Source: Camarhynchus parvulus (Eukaryota; Chordata; Aves; Passeriformes; Thraupidae). From it: a DNA stretch of 64,000 nt. The translations under genes were made by a program, and so were the position numbers. Where the stretch lies: assembly GCF_901933205.1 (NCBI RefSeq), contig NC_044584.1, forward strand, positions 14,115,001-14,179,000. The letters run 5' to 3'. Under the pieces are notes generated by a model. The model had not been told where the DNA came from, made no database searches, and worked only from the letters and a program-made list of their open reading frames with translations. Below are positions 24,645-38,612 of the stretch, piece after piece (the first letter of the stretch is position 1; each line of letters begins with the position of its first letter).

Positions 24645-25084
24645 TGATGCCTTGAGGAGCTGGAACAGAGACTAGGAGTTAAAAGGAATAAAGTGGATAT
24701 TTATTGAAGAGCCTTCAAAGGCCACACCCTGGCAGCGCTGGAGCCACAGTCGTGGCTCTGCCTGGATGGCTCCAAAATGGAAACAAAAGAACTTGGTCAT
24801 GAGACCTCACACTTTTGTAAGTTATAGTCCATTTGCATATAGGAGAGAACTGTCCAATTAACAGCTTCAAATGATGGAGTTTCATCCTCCTTGCTTGCTT
24901 GCCCACCCTCCTCTTCTCATGTTTGTGCTTTGGGCCTGACGTTTGAAGAGATTGTCCTTGAGTCTCCAGCTGGAATGGGATTGTTTTGTCTTCAACACCC
25001 TGTGAAATGATCCTAGTAATACTTAATATAGAGCTAAAGCTGCACACCAAAACAGAACAGGAAAACTTAAAACCTAAGGTATCA
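24645..25084 (-). mobile_element. Solo LTR of an endogenous retrovirus, minus strand
   Basis: The 440-bp element starts TGATGCCTTGAG and ends CTAAGGTATCA on the plus strand. Reverse-complementing the right end gives TGATACCTTAG, so the termini are matching inverted repeats with TG...CA ends. On the minus strand an AATAAA (24705-24700) lies about 55 bases from the end at 24645, which fixes the orientation. The body, with segments such as TTTGCATATAGGAGAGAACT and CAGCTTCAAATGATGGAG, reads like an LTR family I know as repetitive in songbird genomes. Flanks give only a weak 4-bp duplication (CCAA against CCAG). No internal retroviral sequence or partner LTR is present. The ERV class is uncertain; class III (ERVL-like) is possible. 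Confidence 0.85.
24700..24705 (-). terminator. LTR polyadenylation signal (minus strand)
   Basis: TTTATT on the plus strand is AATAAA on the minus strand, placed at the expected distance from the 3' end of the minus-strand LTR. Confidence 0.65.
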
Positions 25085-28000
25085 CCAGGAGACTGGGTTC
25101 TGTGTGGAAATCAAGGGAAAACAGGTAGGGAGGGAAGCACAGGGGATCAAAAGAGTTAACGTTGGTCAGACTGAGAGGGAGTGGTATTGACAGTGGCTGA
25201 ACAGTTGTTGTCTTTATTTGTGTATTAAGCTTTAAATGAAAAAGTGTTTTGTACAAGAAAGAGGGATTATTAATGCTGTCTGGCCTTTGTTTTTCCTTAT
25301 CTCTGTGAAAATATTTTCAAAAATATTTTTAGTAAACAGAAAAACCCTTTGGAGCAGATTGCTGCAGATGGTTTTGCTTAACAAGCTGCATCTGTCTGAA
25401 GATTACTAGTACTATTAAGTTGCCCTTTATTCAGCTGATCTTTTGATATGGAAGCCCATGTGTGATAATATTGACATATGTTGATATTATTAATAAGTTA
25501 TCATCGATATAAATAGCCAGAATTGTATTCAGCCTTAGAAAAGGAGCAGCACAGGAGGCAGGGGCGTCAGCCAAGGTCCAGTGGAGGCAGTGCATTGGGT
25601 CAGAGTGTGATGCCTTGCCCCAGGAGCTGGCTGCCTGCACATGCTCAGCGAATGTCACTCCAGCTGTGGGGACACTTCCCAGCCTGGCTGCCAGCCAGGC
25701 CTTGTCCAGAGCAGGGCATGTCCCTGCCCTGCTGCCACAGGAGCTGCCGAGGGAATCCTGAGCTGCTTTGCTCTCTGCTGGCTCCTCACTCTGCCCATGG
25801 GCTCTGCCCTGTGCTGGTGTTCAATCCCTTTTTTGCTTTGTGTTCTTGTTCTCTGCAGCACTCTGAATTTCACAACACAGGTGATATAGTTGCAATAGAG
25901 CTATTATTTCTGTCAATATAGCACAGTGTTTTTATAACAGCTTTTAGTGACTAAGACACCAAAAACCCGACAGATTAAAAGAAAAAGTGGGGTTTTTCTC
26001 CTCAGTAAGTTTCTTTATAGATTTTTGTATACATCTAAGAAGGTCTCTGGAATTCAAAATTAAATTGCAGAGTTTTTTTTATAGGTCAGCATCATTATTT
26101 TGAATGTTGCTTGCCTACTCGAGATTGTGTTTCATATGTAGTAAAACACAGGGTAAAAGTTCAATTATAGCCACAAAAGCCTTATAGAAAATATTTTATC
26201 AGGGGGGAAATTCACCATTCAACCAATTCATTTAAAGATATGGTGGATTTATTCGATGCTGCTTGTAAAGTACTATTCAAGTAAAAAAGAAAAGCTGTAA
26301 GGTTTATGCAGAAATTACTGGTTGAAGTTTTACTGTCTGTTCCTTGTAAGTGATCAGAACAGATTTAGATATTAAGCACTGCAGACTGTAAAATTAATGA
26401 TTTTTAGTGTGAATCAGAGTGGTAAACTTCTGCAAATTTTGTTTCAAAGACGGATTGTTGAGGCTTGTTGAAGACTATTGAAAATCTGTGTGCCTTCTGG
26501 CATTACCCTTGGGCAGATCTATTTCATAAAATCTCTTCAGCTTGTTGACTTGTTTTAAAAGCAGAGACATGGAAGGGTCAAGAGGAATAAAAGAAACAGC
26601 CTCTTAACTAAGTTAGTTGGGTTTATATAATAAAAATGAAACTGAAAAGCCTTTGCAGGGAAGTTGAGCTGGTAGACAGATCCCTAAGGGGTCTGAAATA
26701 GTTGCAGGTTGCTGCTCTGCTGGCAGTGCCTGGTGTTGAGGCAGCTCCTGTCACTGCAAGCACAAACCACACAACCCCACTCCTGTTAAGGGAGCCTCAA
26801 GGCCCAATATTTCCAATGTTGTAGCAGCTTTTCACAGGGGATGACTCAGAGGATTCAAGTAATCCACATTTTCATTCCACTTACAGACTGATGGGCATTA
26901 TCAGATGTACAAACCAGTTGTCCTTCAGTGAATTAAAATCCTGTTTTAAAAGAAATGACTGGACCATGCTAACCCAGCTTGGTTAAGGACAGCTGCTTTG
27001 AGGAGCAGAATCACAGCATCTGGAGGGTCCTGCTGTGTGCAGGAATGGCTAAGAAAGACAACAGACAGCTTGATATTTCCTTGAGTCACCCTCCCCTGCA
27101 GGAATGCTCAGAACTCTCCTGGGTAGAGTTGACTAGAGGTGATAGAAAGTCCAAGAAAGGAGCAAGCAGTAGAACTGCAGTGTCAGAGCTCTGTCATGGA
27201 TCACTGTGGGACTTGACCAGTGAGGTGCCTCCATCTCAGCCCACCCCTCTGCAAAGAACTACTTACTCATTCTCCATCACTAACTTCTGGAATATCATCA
27301 TGCTAAACAAAGAAAAGGTAAAAATTTATTTCTTACTTTTCTTCTCACTTTCAGCTCATGTAAGAGGGAGTATATTGCTTGTTTCATGATGGACATATCT
27401 GGAATTGTAGATTATTGGGTGCTATTAGAAAGGATTAATTTTTTCAACAATAGTCTCAGCTTTGCAGAATGGTTAAGTGGAAATTTTTAAACCAGTGGGG
27501 AAAAATTTATATATTTAATATATTTATTTTATTTAAGTCTATACCCCCACAAAGGTGTGGCTTTGCTGGCTGCAGTGAAGCACTCAGAGCTCATCAACTG
27601 AGCAAAGCCATTCTCTCCCAGGAGAGTGGAACAGTAGCTTTAGACTCTGTGAGGAGGGGGTATGACAGTGAGCAGTAACAGAAATATGTGGTGCTCAGCA
27701 TTGATAGTATAATGGAGATATTTCTAGGCTAAAGATCTGTAATTCATGGAGGCTTAAGTAGAAATCCTGACCATATTGCAATCAGTGTTTTTCAAATTAG
27801 GATGGCTTTTAAATTTTGAAACAAGAAAAGGAACAAAACTCCACCAAACAGTTTAAATTAAATTATTCCCATTTCAAACTGCTACTGCTGTCTTCAGATC
27901 CTGGCTGATTCTTAATTCAAGGAATGTGTAGCATTTTGAAAAGGGTGAGTGCCTTTGCAGATGATATCACTGTAGATGGTTTTTGAGGTGCTGCTCAAAA

Positions 28001-31000
28001 TCCTCTATATATCCTCTGTAGTCCTTGGGTAGATTTCAGCAGACATAAGCCCTTTTTATGGTTTATGAATGTTGGTATTCTTTATATTCAGGAAACAAGT
28101 AGCTGAGGGAGAATCTTTGTCCACTCTACAATAGCTTCTTATCATCTGTTTTCATCCTAAACCTTGCAACATCAATCAAATGAGAAATAAAAATGGCTTT
28201 TTCCCTGAGCTGTTAACAAGTGCCATGAAGATGGATGTACAGATACAGATTTGAACATGACTGGCATGGGAATCTTCAGGGGGAAGCATCATGGGTCAGA
28301 GGATTGGCAATGCCAGGAGCAGCCTCAGTTCAGAAACACTTTTAAAAAGGAAAAAAAATCCATCAGATTTTTTTTATCAGTCTTGCTTGATAGTGAGACC
28401 AAGCAATGACTGAATTGTGGAAGCCTTTTCCATGGTGCAATGAAAATCTGTGTGTGACTTTGTGAGAGCTGCTTAGAAAGGGGCTGCTGAGACAGTGACT
28501 GCAACAGGGGGTTGAGGTGTTGTGTTATGCTGAGCTGGCTAATTGATTAGCAATTAGATACTTCTATTCATGAGAAATCTGGGAAAAAACACCCTGAGGT
28601 TTGTTGCAGCCTGCATGGTTGGGTACCTGGATCTTGCTGCTTTGCCAGCTGTAGAGATTAAAGCGCCAAAGTTTTGGTGAGACAGGTCAGTGCAGCAGAC
28701 ACAGTGATGATTGCAGCTCAGGATTCCCAAAATATACTTTTGGGTTTTGTTGCTGCCCAGAAACATCTAAGATCAAATTATTTAGGTGAGTAAGTGGGGC
28801 AGAAAAATGCTGAAGTTGGCACAGAGCCTGGCTGTTCACAAGCAAGAGGGAATTAAGGCATTATTAAAACAAGTCAAAATTATAATTGGTGTGGGACACC
28901 TGGTAAAGCTCCCAAATATTCTTTCTTTTTCCCTTCAGCTGCAAACTTCCTCTTTGTAATGGTCACTGCAAAACCTCAAAGCAATGCTTAGAGCAGTTGA
29001 TAATTTTTTACTCTTTCTGCCTGGTGAGTATTTATTAGTTTGTGTAAGAGAAACATGTTTGGCATAAAACAGATATGGAAGAAGACCTTAGACTGGAGTT
29101 CTGACTGGTGCTGTATGGAAAACGTGTAGCTAAAGAAACCTCTCTGATGTCAGATGCTATTTGGGTACTGAAGCATGCTATCATTTGAAATGCATACTAA
29201 TTTTTTTTCCCCCACTTCTACTAAGCAAATATTTGTGGTGTACCCAGCACTGGATGTGGATACACCTTGTGGAAATAGCATATTTTTAGGAGAACATTTT
29301 GTGGTTTCTCCTGACTCTTACATTATTTTTAAGGTTAAGGGAGCCGACAGGTCCTGTTGAAAATGTGTTTGTGCCTAAACTGAGCAAGAATAAATCAGGT
29401 TCCTGTAGCTCTAGATTGACTGTTCAGTATTTGACCACTGGAAAGCTTTTCATCATCTTTGATGGAGCACATTCCATAAAGTGCATTGCTTGAATGTTGT
29501 CAGCTTTTTCATGGCAACTTGATGTCAGTCATTATCAAAAACTGCATTGCCAAAAATTGACTTTAATTTTAATATCACTGTGATGAAGGTGGGAAAATAT
29601 GAATGTATAATAGTAATTAATGCTTGGCATCATTTATCTGTCGTCTATCTATGGAAATAGTTTTGATCTACACTTTTCTAATGTAATCACTTATCACTTG
29701 TCCTTTGCTGACAGATTCCTGTGGTTTCATCTGGGGTTTGTCAATAGTGGGAGTTTTGGTCCAGGAGTTTGATGTAAAGCAGGTGACACAGTTTGCACAG
29801 GGGGATTTTAAAACTCATGTTTGTTGGAGGAATCATCTTAAATAGGGATCATTTGGCTTATCCTCATAAGATTTTTCTTATTATGAAATCTATAAAAAAA
29901 AAAACTGGTATAGTTATATAGTTTCCAGCATCCAATGTTATATTTGTCATTTCAGAGCTAAAATCTTCTGAAAGGACTCTCTGAAACTTAGCTTGGTTTC
30001 AGATTTAATATAATTTGTTGTTTCATATATAAAAATTTAGGCTTTTTTGCTTTAGCAATTACAGGCACTCCTCTGTCATCTTGGATATAGTTGTCTCTAC
30101 CTTGTCTATAGGAACAAGATTTCTGTACCTAGAAGATTATTTTAGGAGTTACTTCACATTCACTTCAGAATAACTGGGAAGGAATTTGATTTGTGAGCCT
30201 TAAAATGAAGGGAAGAAAAAGGACCAAGGGTCCAATCATAAACTGAAGATTCTATTCAGAAGCATCTTCACAACTTCTGTATATACAGTAATTATCATCA
30301 CAACATTTTAACTAAGCACAACTTCAAGAAATTTGTTTGTACAATGACCCTATAATTAAGGAAGGTTTTTTTTTTCATACAAACCTAAAATTAAATTGCA
30401 TATTAGAACAGACAGGTCACTGTTCTTCGGAGACACCAAAATCTCTAATTTGTACTGAATTGAAAAGGCTCTTGATCAAGATCATGCCCTGAGGCTGTAG
30501 AAGAGTAAATAAATTCCAGTTTGAACTCCTGCAGTGTCCATATTCATGTGCCTCTAGAGAATATTTCTGAATACTGTTTCAAATGCATATGCAAATTGAA
30601 ATGAAATTGAATCAACTTTTAGAATCTGAAATTCTTAAATTGAATGGTTAGAAAAACACATGTGTTCATCTGGATCTTAGAAAATTAAGCTTGTAAAATT
30701 AAGGTTATTGAATAATCTTATATAATCTTTGACCTTTGGTGATAAAGAAGTTGTGTAAATTAATAATAATTTCAAGAATGCATCTGAATTTGCATTTATT
30801 CTGAGTCTTTTCAGCTCACCCCTTTCTGTGGAGACACTTCAGCTTAAAAGACACCTTTTCAAGGTGACCAAGGCAAACTTAGCAGCAGGGTATTTTGGTC
30901 AGCTGATTTTTCTTGTTTCCTTCTATATTTTTCCCCCTCTCTTTTCTTCACACTATTCTATTGTGGTTTTTGTGGCCAGTACTTACCTTGTCATTTTCAG

Positions 31001-34000
31001 CACAACCACTTTTGGTTTTCTGGAGATTTTTGTTTAACTTTGTACTACTCTCCTGTGCCTGTATATTGATACATCATAAATAAATCAGGCTGGGATGTGA
31101 GTATGGATATGATTTAAGTTGAATACAGAGTAAATGTCATTGCAAATTATAAAGGAAACAATCTGAAATCATATTCTGAGTATGGATTCGTCAAGCATTG
31201 GCAAATGCTAATAAATAAACCGAAGACAGTTTCTATTGTATACCTTTGTTATTGATCTATACACCCATATTACTAAAATATTTATAGAATGAAATGGGAA
31301 TATTTATTTGCTGCTCATCTTTCATCAAGAAGAAACTATTAATAAAAAATACACAAAGAAATTAAGAAAGGGCATAAAAATAAAATAGCTTAGAGAAATT
31401 TTGTCCCTGATAATTCACCAGGCAGGCTGGGAAGGATTTTGTCCAAAGTTTGAATCATTCAAAATTTGCCTGTTTAGTGGCAGGGAATTTCTCAGTGTGT
31501 GCCTGATATTTTATCATTCCATGATTCCTTCTGGAATCTGTTGATATAAAGCAAGTGCAAATATGAAAAGTCATTCTGGAATATGGGTACCTTGGGTTAA
31601 ATGGAAGAGTTTTCTCCTGAAACAAAGGACAGCCAACTGACAAAACAGGTTGATGTCTAGAACAGAAATGTAGTTTCCAAATTTTCTTGAAAGCATTTCA
31701 CTCATTGACTCTGTCAACTGAGGGTAAGATGAAGAAGGTACACACAGTGTGTGCTACATATCCATATCCTGGAATCCAGTGTGTCCTAGCCAAGGGGGCA
31801 AGGCAATGTGCTAAAAGCCACACCCAAACTCTTTGGCCAGAAGTTCAGTGCTGAAATAAGGCATCTGTGAGTCTGGGGAGATGGAGCACCACCAGCTGAA
31901 CCAAGTATGTATTATCTGAGCAGGTTGTCTGTGATAAAACACCACAGAGCTGACACAGCAAGCTCTGGTTTTGTGTCCTTCACTGAGAAAAAGAGCTGAA
32001 CTTTTTCTGCTGGTCCCTGTAGGTTACTGTTTCTCAATACACCATGGTGGAGCTATTTGATTTCTAGCAATTTGTTCCTTCGTGGGACGTAGATAGAAAC
32101 TGAAATTCTAATAACATGAACCATGTTATCACCACGGAAATGAAATGTCTTGTCTCAACCTGTGAGTTTTTGTTTGTCATTAAGAATTTCATTGCTTTAC
32201 AGGGAACAGCAGGTGAATTTGCTTGCATAGCTAAAGAGAAAATGAGGGCTGCTTTTTACATAATCCACTACAGATGTTATCTGGAATTTGCTTCAGAACA
32301 CATTAATACGGCTTTTGTAAGCAGTCTTATAATTGGCAATATGTTTCTAATGCCTTGGATGTTTAACTTGGGCAGGAGAGGAAAAGTGATAGCACCATTT
32401 GCAGAGGTTGCTTTGTAAATTCAATCTGTGGTCAAACTTTCCATGCCCATAACTTTCAGGAAAACCAAATTAGAAAATGCAGTCCATCCGTTTTCTGTGG
32501 AGGGTTATATGAGGCAGTTCAGGAAAATCACTGCACTGAATGCAGCAAGGCAAGGATAGAGGGAGTAAGAGGTGGCTTTGGTCCTTCAGGGAAATCTTGT
32601 TTTCTGCCAGGCCCTTTTGAAAAAAGGGATGCATGTGGGAGCTGATGGGTGGCTTTTGGTGTGATGAGCCAAGTTGTCTGCAAGATGGACACAGTTGGTT
32701 GTGAATGGGAGAGCGTGATGAAGCCATGATGAGTCTCAGATGGATGAGATAAGGCACCCCTGTGATTACCCCAGACACCCTGTACTGCACACTGTGCAAC
32801 CCCACCTGGTAACTCATGCTAAAATTCATGTCTCATCTAGAAAGGTGCTCAGTGTTGAGTGAAAAACTTCAATAATTGTGGAAGTGCTTTAACAGGTAGG
32901 GTAAGGGTGGCACAGCAGAGGAAGTTAGAACTGACCTAAATTGAACTATTGAGTTTAGGAATCAAAATAATTCTGAACGAGAAAACTGTTCAGAAGGAGA
33001 AAAATCCCCAAACAACAAAAGGAAAATCAGAACATCTAGCCATGAATATTATTTTTAAAATCCTGATTTTTAAAATGCCTGTGTTTACTATCTGTATCCT
33101 GTGTGTCTGAATTTGATGTATTAAGTCTTCCTGTTTGTAGTGGGGTATGGGGTATTAAGCTCTGCTCCTGAGAGAATCTGTAATTTAAAGAAGGAACTAA
33201 GATAAATGGTGTTAGAAGGAAGTAGTGATCATCTTTGTGAGGGATAATCTTTCAAAAAATATCCATGAAATGATAAAATTAATCATTAACTCTCCAATGA
33301 CAGTTGATAACAGCATTACTTTCATTGGACAGATTATGAAGATCTGCAAAAAGGAGATTGAATAGATATTATACAATTTCTAGCAGGTTAAAGGCTGCGT
33401 GAAAACCTTTTAATTATTAGAAATAATCTAGGCAAGCAACACCTCCTCCTCCCCATTTGTAGCACTGCTCAAGTGCCTACACAGTCCTATTCTTTTCTAG
33501 CCATTATGGACGTATTAGGTAAAGGTACACTTCAGAAATAGGAGGCTATATTTAAGGAATCGTGTCTCATTTCCCAGCTCTCTGTAGGTTTTCAAAGACA
33601 GCATTGCTTATATTTAGTAGCAGTTTTACTGAGAGAAAAGAAATACTTCTTTCAAGAGAGGTTGCCTTTTAAAAATGTTTTTCAAAATAATTTTCAGTCT
33701 GCAAGATATGCTAAGAATCCATAGCAGTGCCCTTGCAAAAGAGTAAATGATGGCTGGAAGGGGCCAAAGGCTAAGGCAGGGCAGGGAGTGAATTTGTTAT
33801 GAAGTTTGTGTCTGTATTTAAAGTGGAGATGACCTGATTGAAGCGATTGCACCAATTCCTTTGCTGGTAGGAATTTGTACTGTTGTACTGAGCACTAAGA
33901 GGCTACTGGTGTCTGTGTACAGGCTGCAGTTTCTCCCTAGGGACACCCTCTAGGGAGACAGCCCAAATATTATATAAGCTGCCTGTGTCTCTCCCACAGC

Positions 34001-35450
34001 AAGAACTGCAGGCAGGAAGCAGAAGGTGGTGGTCTAATTATTTGGCTGTGAGTTGAATCATATGTGACGCCGGCATGAGCTAACAGGAGGGTCCATCTGG
34101 TTCCTGTCACTGGGGCCCTGGCTGATGGCAGCACAGACCTTTGAGTGCTGCCCCAAGAATGGGGGAGAGGGGTGGTGGAGATGCTCAGGGACTGGAGGAT
34201 TGGATTTGCAATGAGCTGAGGGCCCAAATATGAAGTGGAAAGAAAATCAAGTAAAAATGCTACGGGCTCTGTGCAGCTGGTGGAGACACAGGCACAAGCT
34301 CATTGCTGTTTGCTTTTGGTTGGATACAAACAGCACAGTGATTTGGAACTGTGGCAGATCTGCTCTTAAGGAAAACATAGAAATCCATTTTCTGGTTGTT
34401 ATTTGGGGTTTTATTTAGTGTTGCTGAATTTATTTATTTCCTAACTTGGAACAATCCACCAAAGGCCATATTACAAATACTATTTTAAGAAGTTCTTTCC
34501 GAGAATTGCCTATTACAACGTTTTGCCTTTCACTTACAAAAAATGAGGAAGGAAAGGACTTGGACCACTTAGAATTCCTTAAATAATCAATAGTGAGCCT
34601 TTGAATATACAGTAAATATATTTGTATAGTGAGCCTGCAATGGGTACACACACACAGCACCATGGACAAAATATTCTATCTGTGAAGCACTCATTTTTGA
34701 AGTCTACATGTAAGCTGAACTTGGGATTTCATTAACACACGGCAAGCAGTATTAATATAAAATAATATTATATTCCAGGGGTGAAAGTAATGAAATTAAC
34801 TCACAACATTATAACTTGGGATTGTAGTTCCTTCCTGAGGCTGCCAAGGAAGCAATCCATCTTTTCATTATTGCTGCAAGATAGAAACATTATCAGCTTT
34901 ACATAGGATAGTTAACACCTGGTGTGGAGGAATGCACAAGTTCTGAATTCTGATCATGTGAAAAAGTGATGATGTTGGTATTCAGGAATATTCTCTGGAG
35001 TGGGTTTTTGTAACAGGCTGAATTTCATGTTGCAGTATTTAATCATTTATAGTATATGATTTCTTACACCATTGTTCCTTTCTTTTTAAGCTATGAAAGA
35101 TAATTGTATCTCAAAGAAGGGACTTATCTCTCTTTATCTAGGCCTCTTTACTCTTCAAGCAAAATTATAATGTGGATTTCTGATGGCTGGTTTCAGGCAA
35201 CAGATTATTTTAAATCCTAAATAGAGAAGAGATTTTAATTTCATTGCAAGAGCAGTCAGGATAAATTAGTTGGGAGGGGAAAACCTCAATAAATGACATT
35301 TTTTTTCCAAGGGTAATTATTTTGAGAATATCCAGGATAAGCAAAGACTTATTGACTGAGCAGAATGGTATTGCTCTGGGGTTTGGGGTTTTTTGTATAA
35401 AAATATTTCTAAATTGGATATCCGTGAACATATTCAAGAAAGACATCTAT
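25085..35450. other. AT-rich non-coding DNA
   Basis: About 10 kb with no recognised gene, RNA or mobile element. A GC-richer patch at about 25540-25860 carries overlapping frames on both strands (132 codons plus, 72 minus), which is a composition effect. It also contains a small 8-bp-stem hairpin at 25682-25700. The 136-codon plus-strand frame at 26979-27389 and the facing frames near 32116-32829 match no family I recognise. A 9-bp hairpin lies at 33932-33958. Confidence 0.6.
33932..33958. repeat. 9-bp perfect hairpin
   Basis: TCTCCCTAG and its exact reverse complement CTAGGGAGA are separated by nine bases. No U-run or flanking gene suggests a terminator role, which would be unexpected in a vertebrate anyway. 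Confidence 0.85.
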
Positions 35451-37930
35451 TCCTGTTAACAGAGTAATAATTTAAACTGTCTTTCACTCTGCCCTAAAAT
35501 TGCCCCTGGAGCAGCTCCATCTTTCTCAGGATAAAATCCCGAGCAGCCCCCTCCCTGCTGCCAGGCTGGGGGAATCTGTGCAAGCTGACAGCAAGCACCC
35601 ACCACTGCGCCCTGCAACTGCTCAGCACTCCACAAACCCCCCACGGAACAGAAGAGGCACAGAATCCTAAAATGACAGCATGGGCACTTGTCTGGGTGCC
35701 ATAGAAACTGCCACTGCAAGGAAGAGCTTTCTCTTCCTTGGCTTTACCACTCAAACACTGAGAATGCAGAGACTTTATAGAGAAAAATAAAGGTGCCTGT
35801 GTGTTGATTCCATGTCAGGTGATTGTCCACTTGCTGCAGTTTTTATTTGCTTCTTGTGTAGGACCAGCTTTGTGCAATTGACTGTAATATCCAAAACTTG
35901 TGTCTCTGTTCTGCTGTGTGATGAAATTTCCTCTCAGAACCTCTCACAGTGTGTTCCTTCCCAGTGCTGGCCTGCAGGCAATGGGTGCCTTGACCTTCAT
36001 GGCTTTTCTCCTCCTGAGAGGCGATGAGGGCTGCCTTTCTGCAAGCCTGCAGTGCCCCTGGGCTCTGTGCCCTCCTCTCTGCTGGCCTGTGCTGCTTTTG
36101 GCATTAGCCGGGCTGGGAAGGTCTCAGTGACACCAACCCCTGGCTCCTGAGTGCCTTCAGCAGTGGGATGCAGTGGGACAGCCAGCAAGGCCCCTCGACA
36201 GCCTGGGAGCTGCATCCCTTAGAGAAACCTCTCAGCTGGCTGCAGGGAAGGCTCCAGAATGGAGGCAGGACTGGCTCCAGGCTGCTCCAACAGTTGCTGT
36301 GTGCAGTGAGTGTGTTTATTATGGGAAGGGTTCCTAGGCCAGCCAGCTGTCCGCAGTGTGCTCCCACACCTACGCTGAGAAGGACATGGCAGAATCCAGG
36401 ACACACTTCAACATGACAAATAGCTGCCCAAAAAGAAACCACAAGGGTTTGCTTCAGGTCAGCAAGCTTGTGCTCGGGTGGGGAAATCTTTAATTTGCTC
36501 TAGAACTGCCATACAGATGACAGGTTTGTTGGACTTTGCCTTGCCTTTGCCTTATTTCCCTGGGCTGTTTGAATTAACCTACTCAGTGTTGGATGAGGGC
36601 TTGCCAAGGCATGATTTTTGCTGCAGTTGGTGGCTTTCCAGCTAAAAGTCTCCAGCAGTGGAGTTAATATGGAGTTGCTATATCAGGATGGTGGGGGGGA
36701 GATGGACTGATCGACTCATGAAACATCTCAGATCTTGTTCTTTCAATGACTTGTTGTAATTTCCACAATGTGCAGATTTTTTTAAACTGAATATCCTAAG
36801 CTAATTTTGAAAGGAAAGTTCTACCTATCTAGATTTCCTCCCACATTTCATTTAAATAAGTTATTCTTCACCTTTTGTTCCAGGCTGCTGTGCTCTGTTA
36901 AATGCTACTTCAGAAATGACTGCCTTTTACTGATGGGTGAAATAATCTCTGTGCAAAGTCTGGAAATTATTTTCAGTCAGGGAGGTATTTTAAGCTGCTT
37001 TGAAATGAGAAGTGCAGGATAAGGGGGATAGGCAGTGTGTGGGACTATGAAGTAAGTATTATGAGTTTATTGGCTTCTGATACTTTGTGCTTCATGGGGT
37101 ATTGAGAATGTCACTTACTTTCTTATTATTGCCTGGTTTTTTCCAAAAAGACATCACATTATTTTGCCACAAAACCTGAGAGAGGTTGAATGGAACAAAT
37201 ATGGTCATGGAATCAGAAAGCTATTTTTTATCAGCTCAGTGGGACAGGCATGGGCTGTTCCCTGTGTGATTTCCTTTGAATACTCATCTCCTCAGAGAAA
37301 TCTAACAGGTTAAATTGGAGCAATGAGCAGACTGTACCAAGATGTTTGTGGGGGTCAGGCAGTGCCATGTCTTTGAACATGACTGCTGCAAACATCTGAT
37401 TCCCCAAATTCAAAGTGTATGTGCTTCCTTTCCCATATTAATCACACTCTGGGCCTTGCTCTGGTGTGTGGTAGATTTTGGTCACTCCCTTGTGCCACCC
37501 CTGTGGCTGTGGAGGGATGTGGGTGGCTCTGCCCAGGACAGTGTTGGCTGCCCTGCAGGTCAGAGCTGCTCTGACACCTGCCCTGCTGCCCGCTCTTCTC
37601 TCTCTGCTGGTGGAGCTTCAGGACTTGCATTGGCAGTGACAGAAACAGGGATTTCCTAGCACTGCTGGTTTCTGCTGGGTCTGCCTGGTGACAGTCCTGC
37701 CCTGAGGGCTGCTCCTGGGGGATGGGGACAGGGAGAGCCACAACCTGTGCAGTCCCCAGGGTCCCAGCTGGTGTCACAGTGATGGCACACAGGTCTGTGT
37801 CCTGGGCTGGGAGCTGCTCACTCAGCTCCAGTGCTGCTCAGGCTGGTTCTGCTTTTCAGAGATTCAATCTCCACCCAGGGATTTGTACATCCGTGCTCGT
37901 GGAAAGTGATTTTGCATTTCTTGTGTTATG
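35451..37930. other. Non-coding DNA with GC-richer patches
   Basis: Three patches (about 35490-35720, 35940-36420 and 37440-37870) are clearly richer in G and C than their surroundings. Each carries several overlapping frames of 60-112 codons on both strands, which argues against true coding. No splice-bounded conserved peptide or known repeat was recognised. They could be eroded GC-rich repeats or retro-inserts. CpG is sparse, so an active CpG-island promoter is unlikely. Confidence 0.5.
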
Positions 37931-38510
37931 AACTCTAATGCTGAGTGAAACACAGTGCAATTCACATGTTCCTGTGAAATCTACACTGTGCTTGCTCTGA
38001 TCATGGTGTTTGTTTCCTTATCTAGTCCAGACACGTGCTGAAAGAAACTCAGAAAATTGGTCCTCTTGATAAAGTTGGTGTTCACAAAATGTTAATAAAA
38101 TTAAAATGTAACCTCAGTTTCTCCTTAATGCTCCTGTACCCTGTATGCCTTTAATCATCTGTACTATTTACTGTCAGTTCAATTATCAGGTATAATAAGT
38201 GAGCCTAATGCTTTAATGTTTGTTACTGGCCTACTTTCAAAATCCCTTACACATGCAAGTTGTATACAATTAAATAAGAAATGCTGCTTGGAGTCATCAC
38301 CGCTCTTACCTAGAGGAAAGGAATGTCATTCCCTTTATTTAACCCACCAGCCTGTAACCCCTGGGTACAATTCTTGGAGTTAAAACCAATAGTGATCCAG
38401 TTTGTAGATTGCTGTTGCTTATGAGCTTTGCAAGTATTTCATAATGCTGGGTCTTCAGTCTTGCTCTAAGTAGTCTTACTGCTAGTGTTGTCTTAGCCAG
38501 AATGTATATA

Positions 38511-38523
38511 AAAAAAAAAAAAA
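38511..38523. repeat. A13 homopolymer
   Basis: Thirteen A after TGTATAT. It lies 64 bases upstream of the T25 run, so the pair could form a weak A:T hairpin. Confidence 0.88.
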
Positions 38524-38587
38524 GGATTTGAATGGTGTGTCAGTGTCATTTTTACAGTACAGTGAACCAGAAGAATAACAGTCAGGC

Positions 38588-38612
38588 TTTTTTTTTTTTT
38601 TTTTTTTTTTTT
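38588..38612. repeat. T25 homopolymer
   Basis: Twenty-five uninterrupted T between GTCAGGC and CTTTGCC. It could be an unstable poly(T) tract or the reverse complement of a retrocopy tail; no retrocopy body was recognised next to it. Confidence 0.93.

Noticed and set aside
32116..32829. Frames of 100 (plus) and 119 (minus) codons
   Set aside because: Neither resembles a known protein; composition and context look intergenic.
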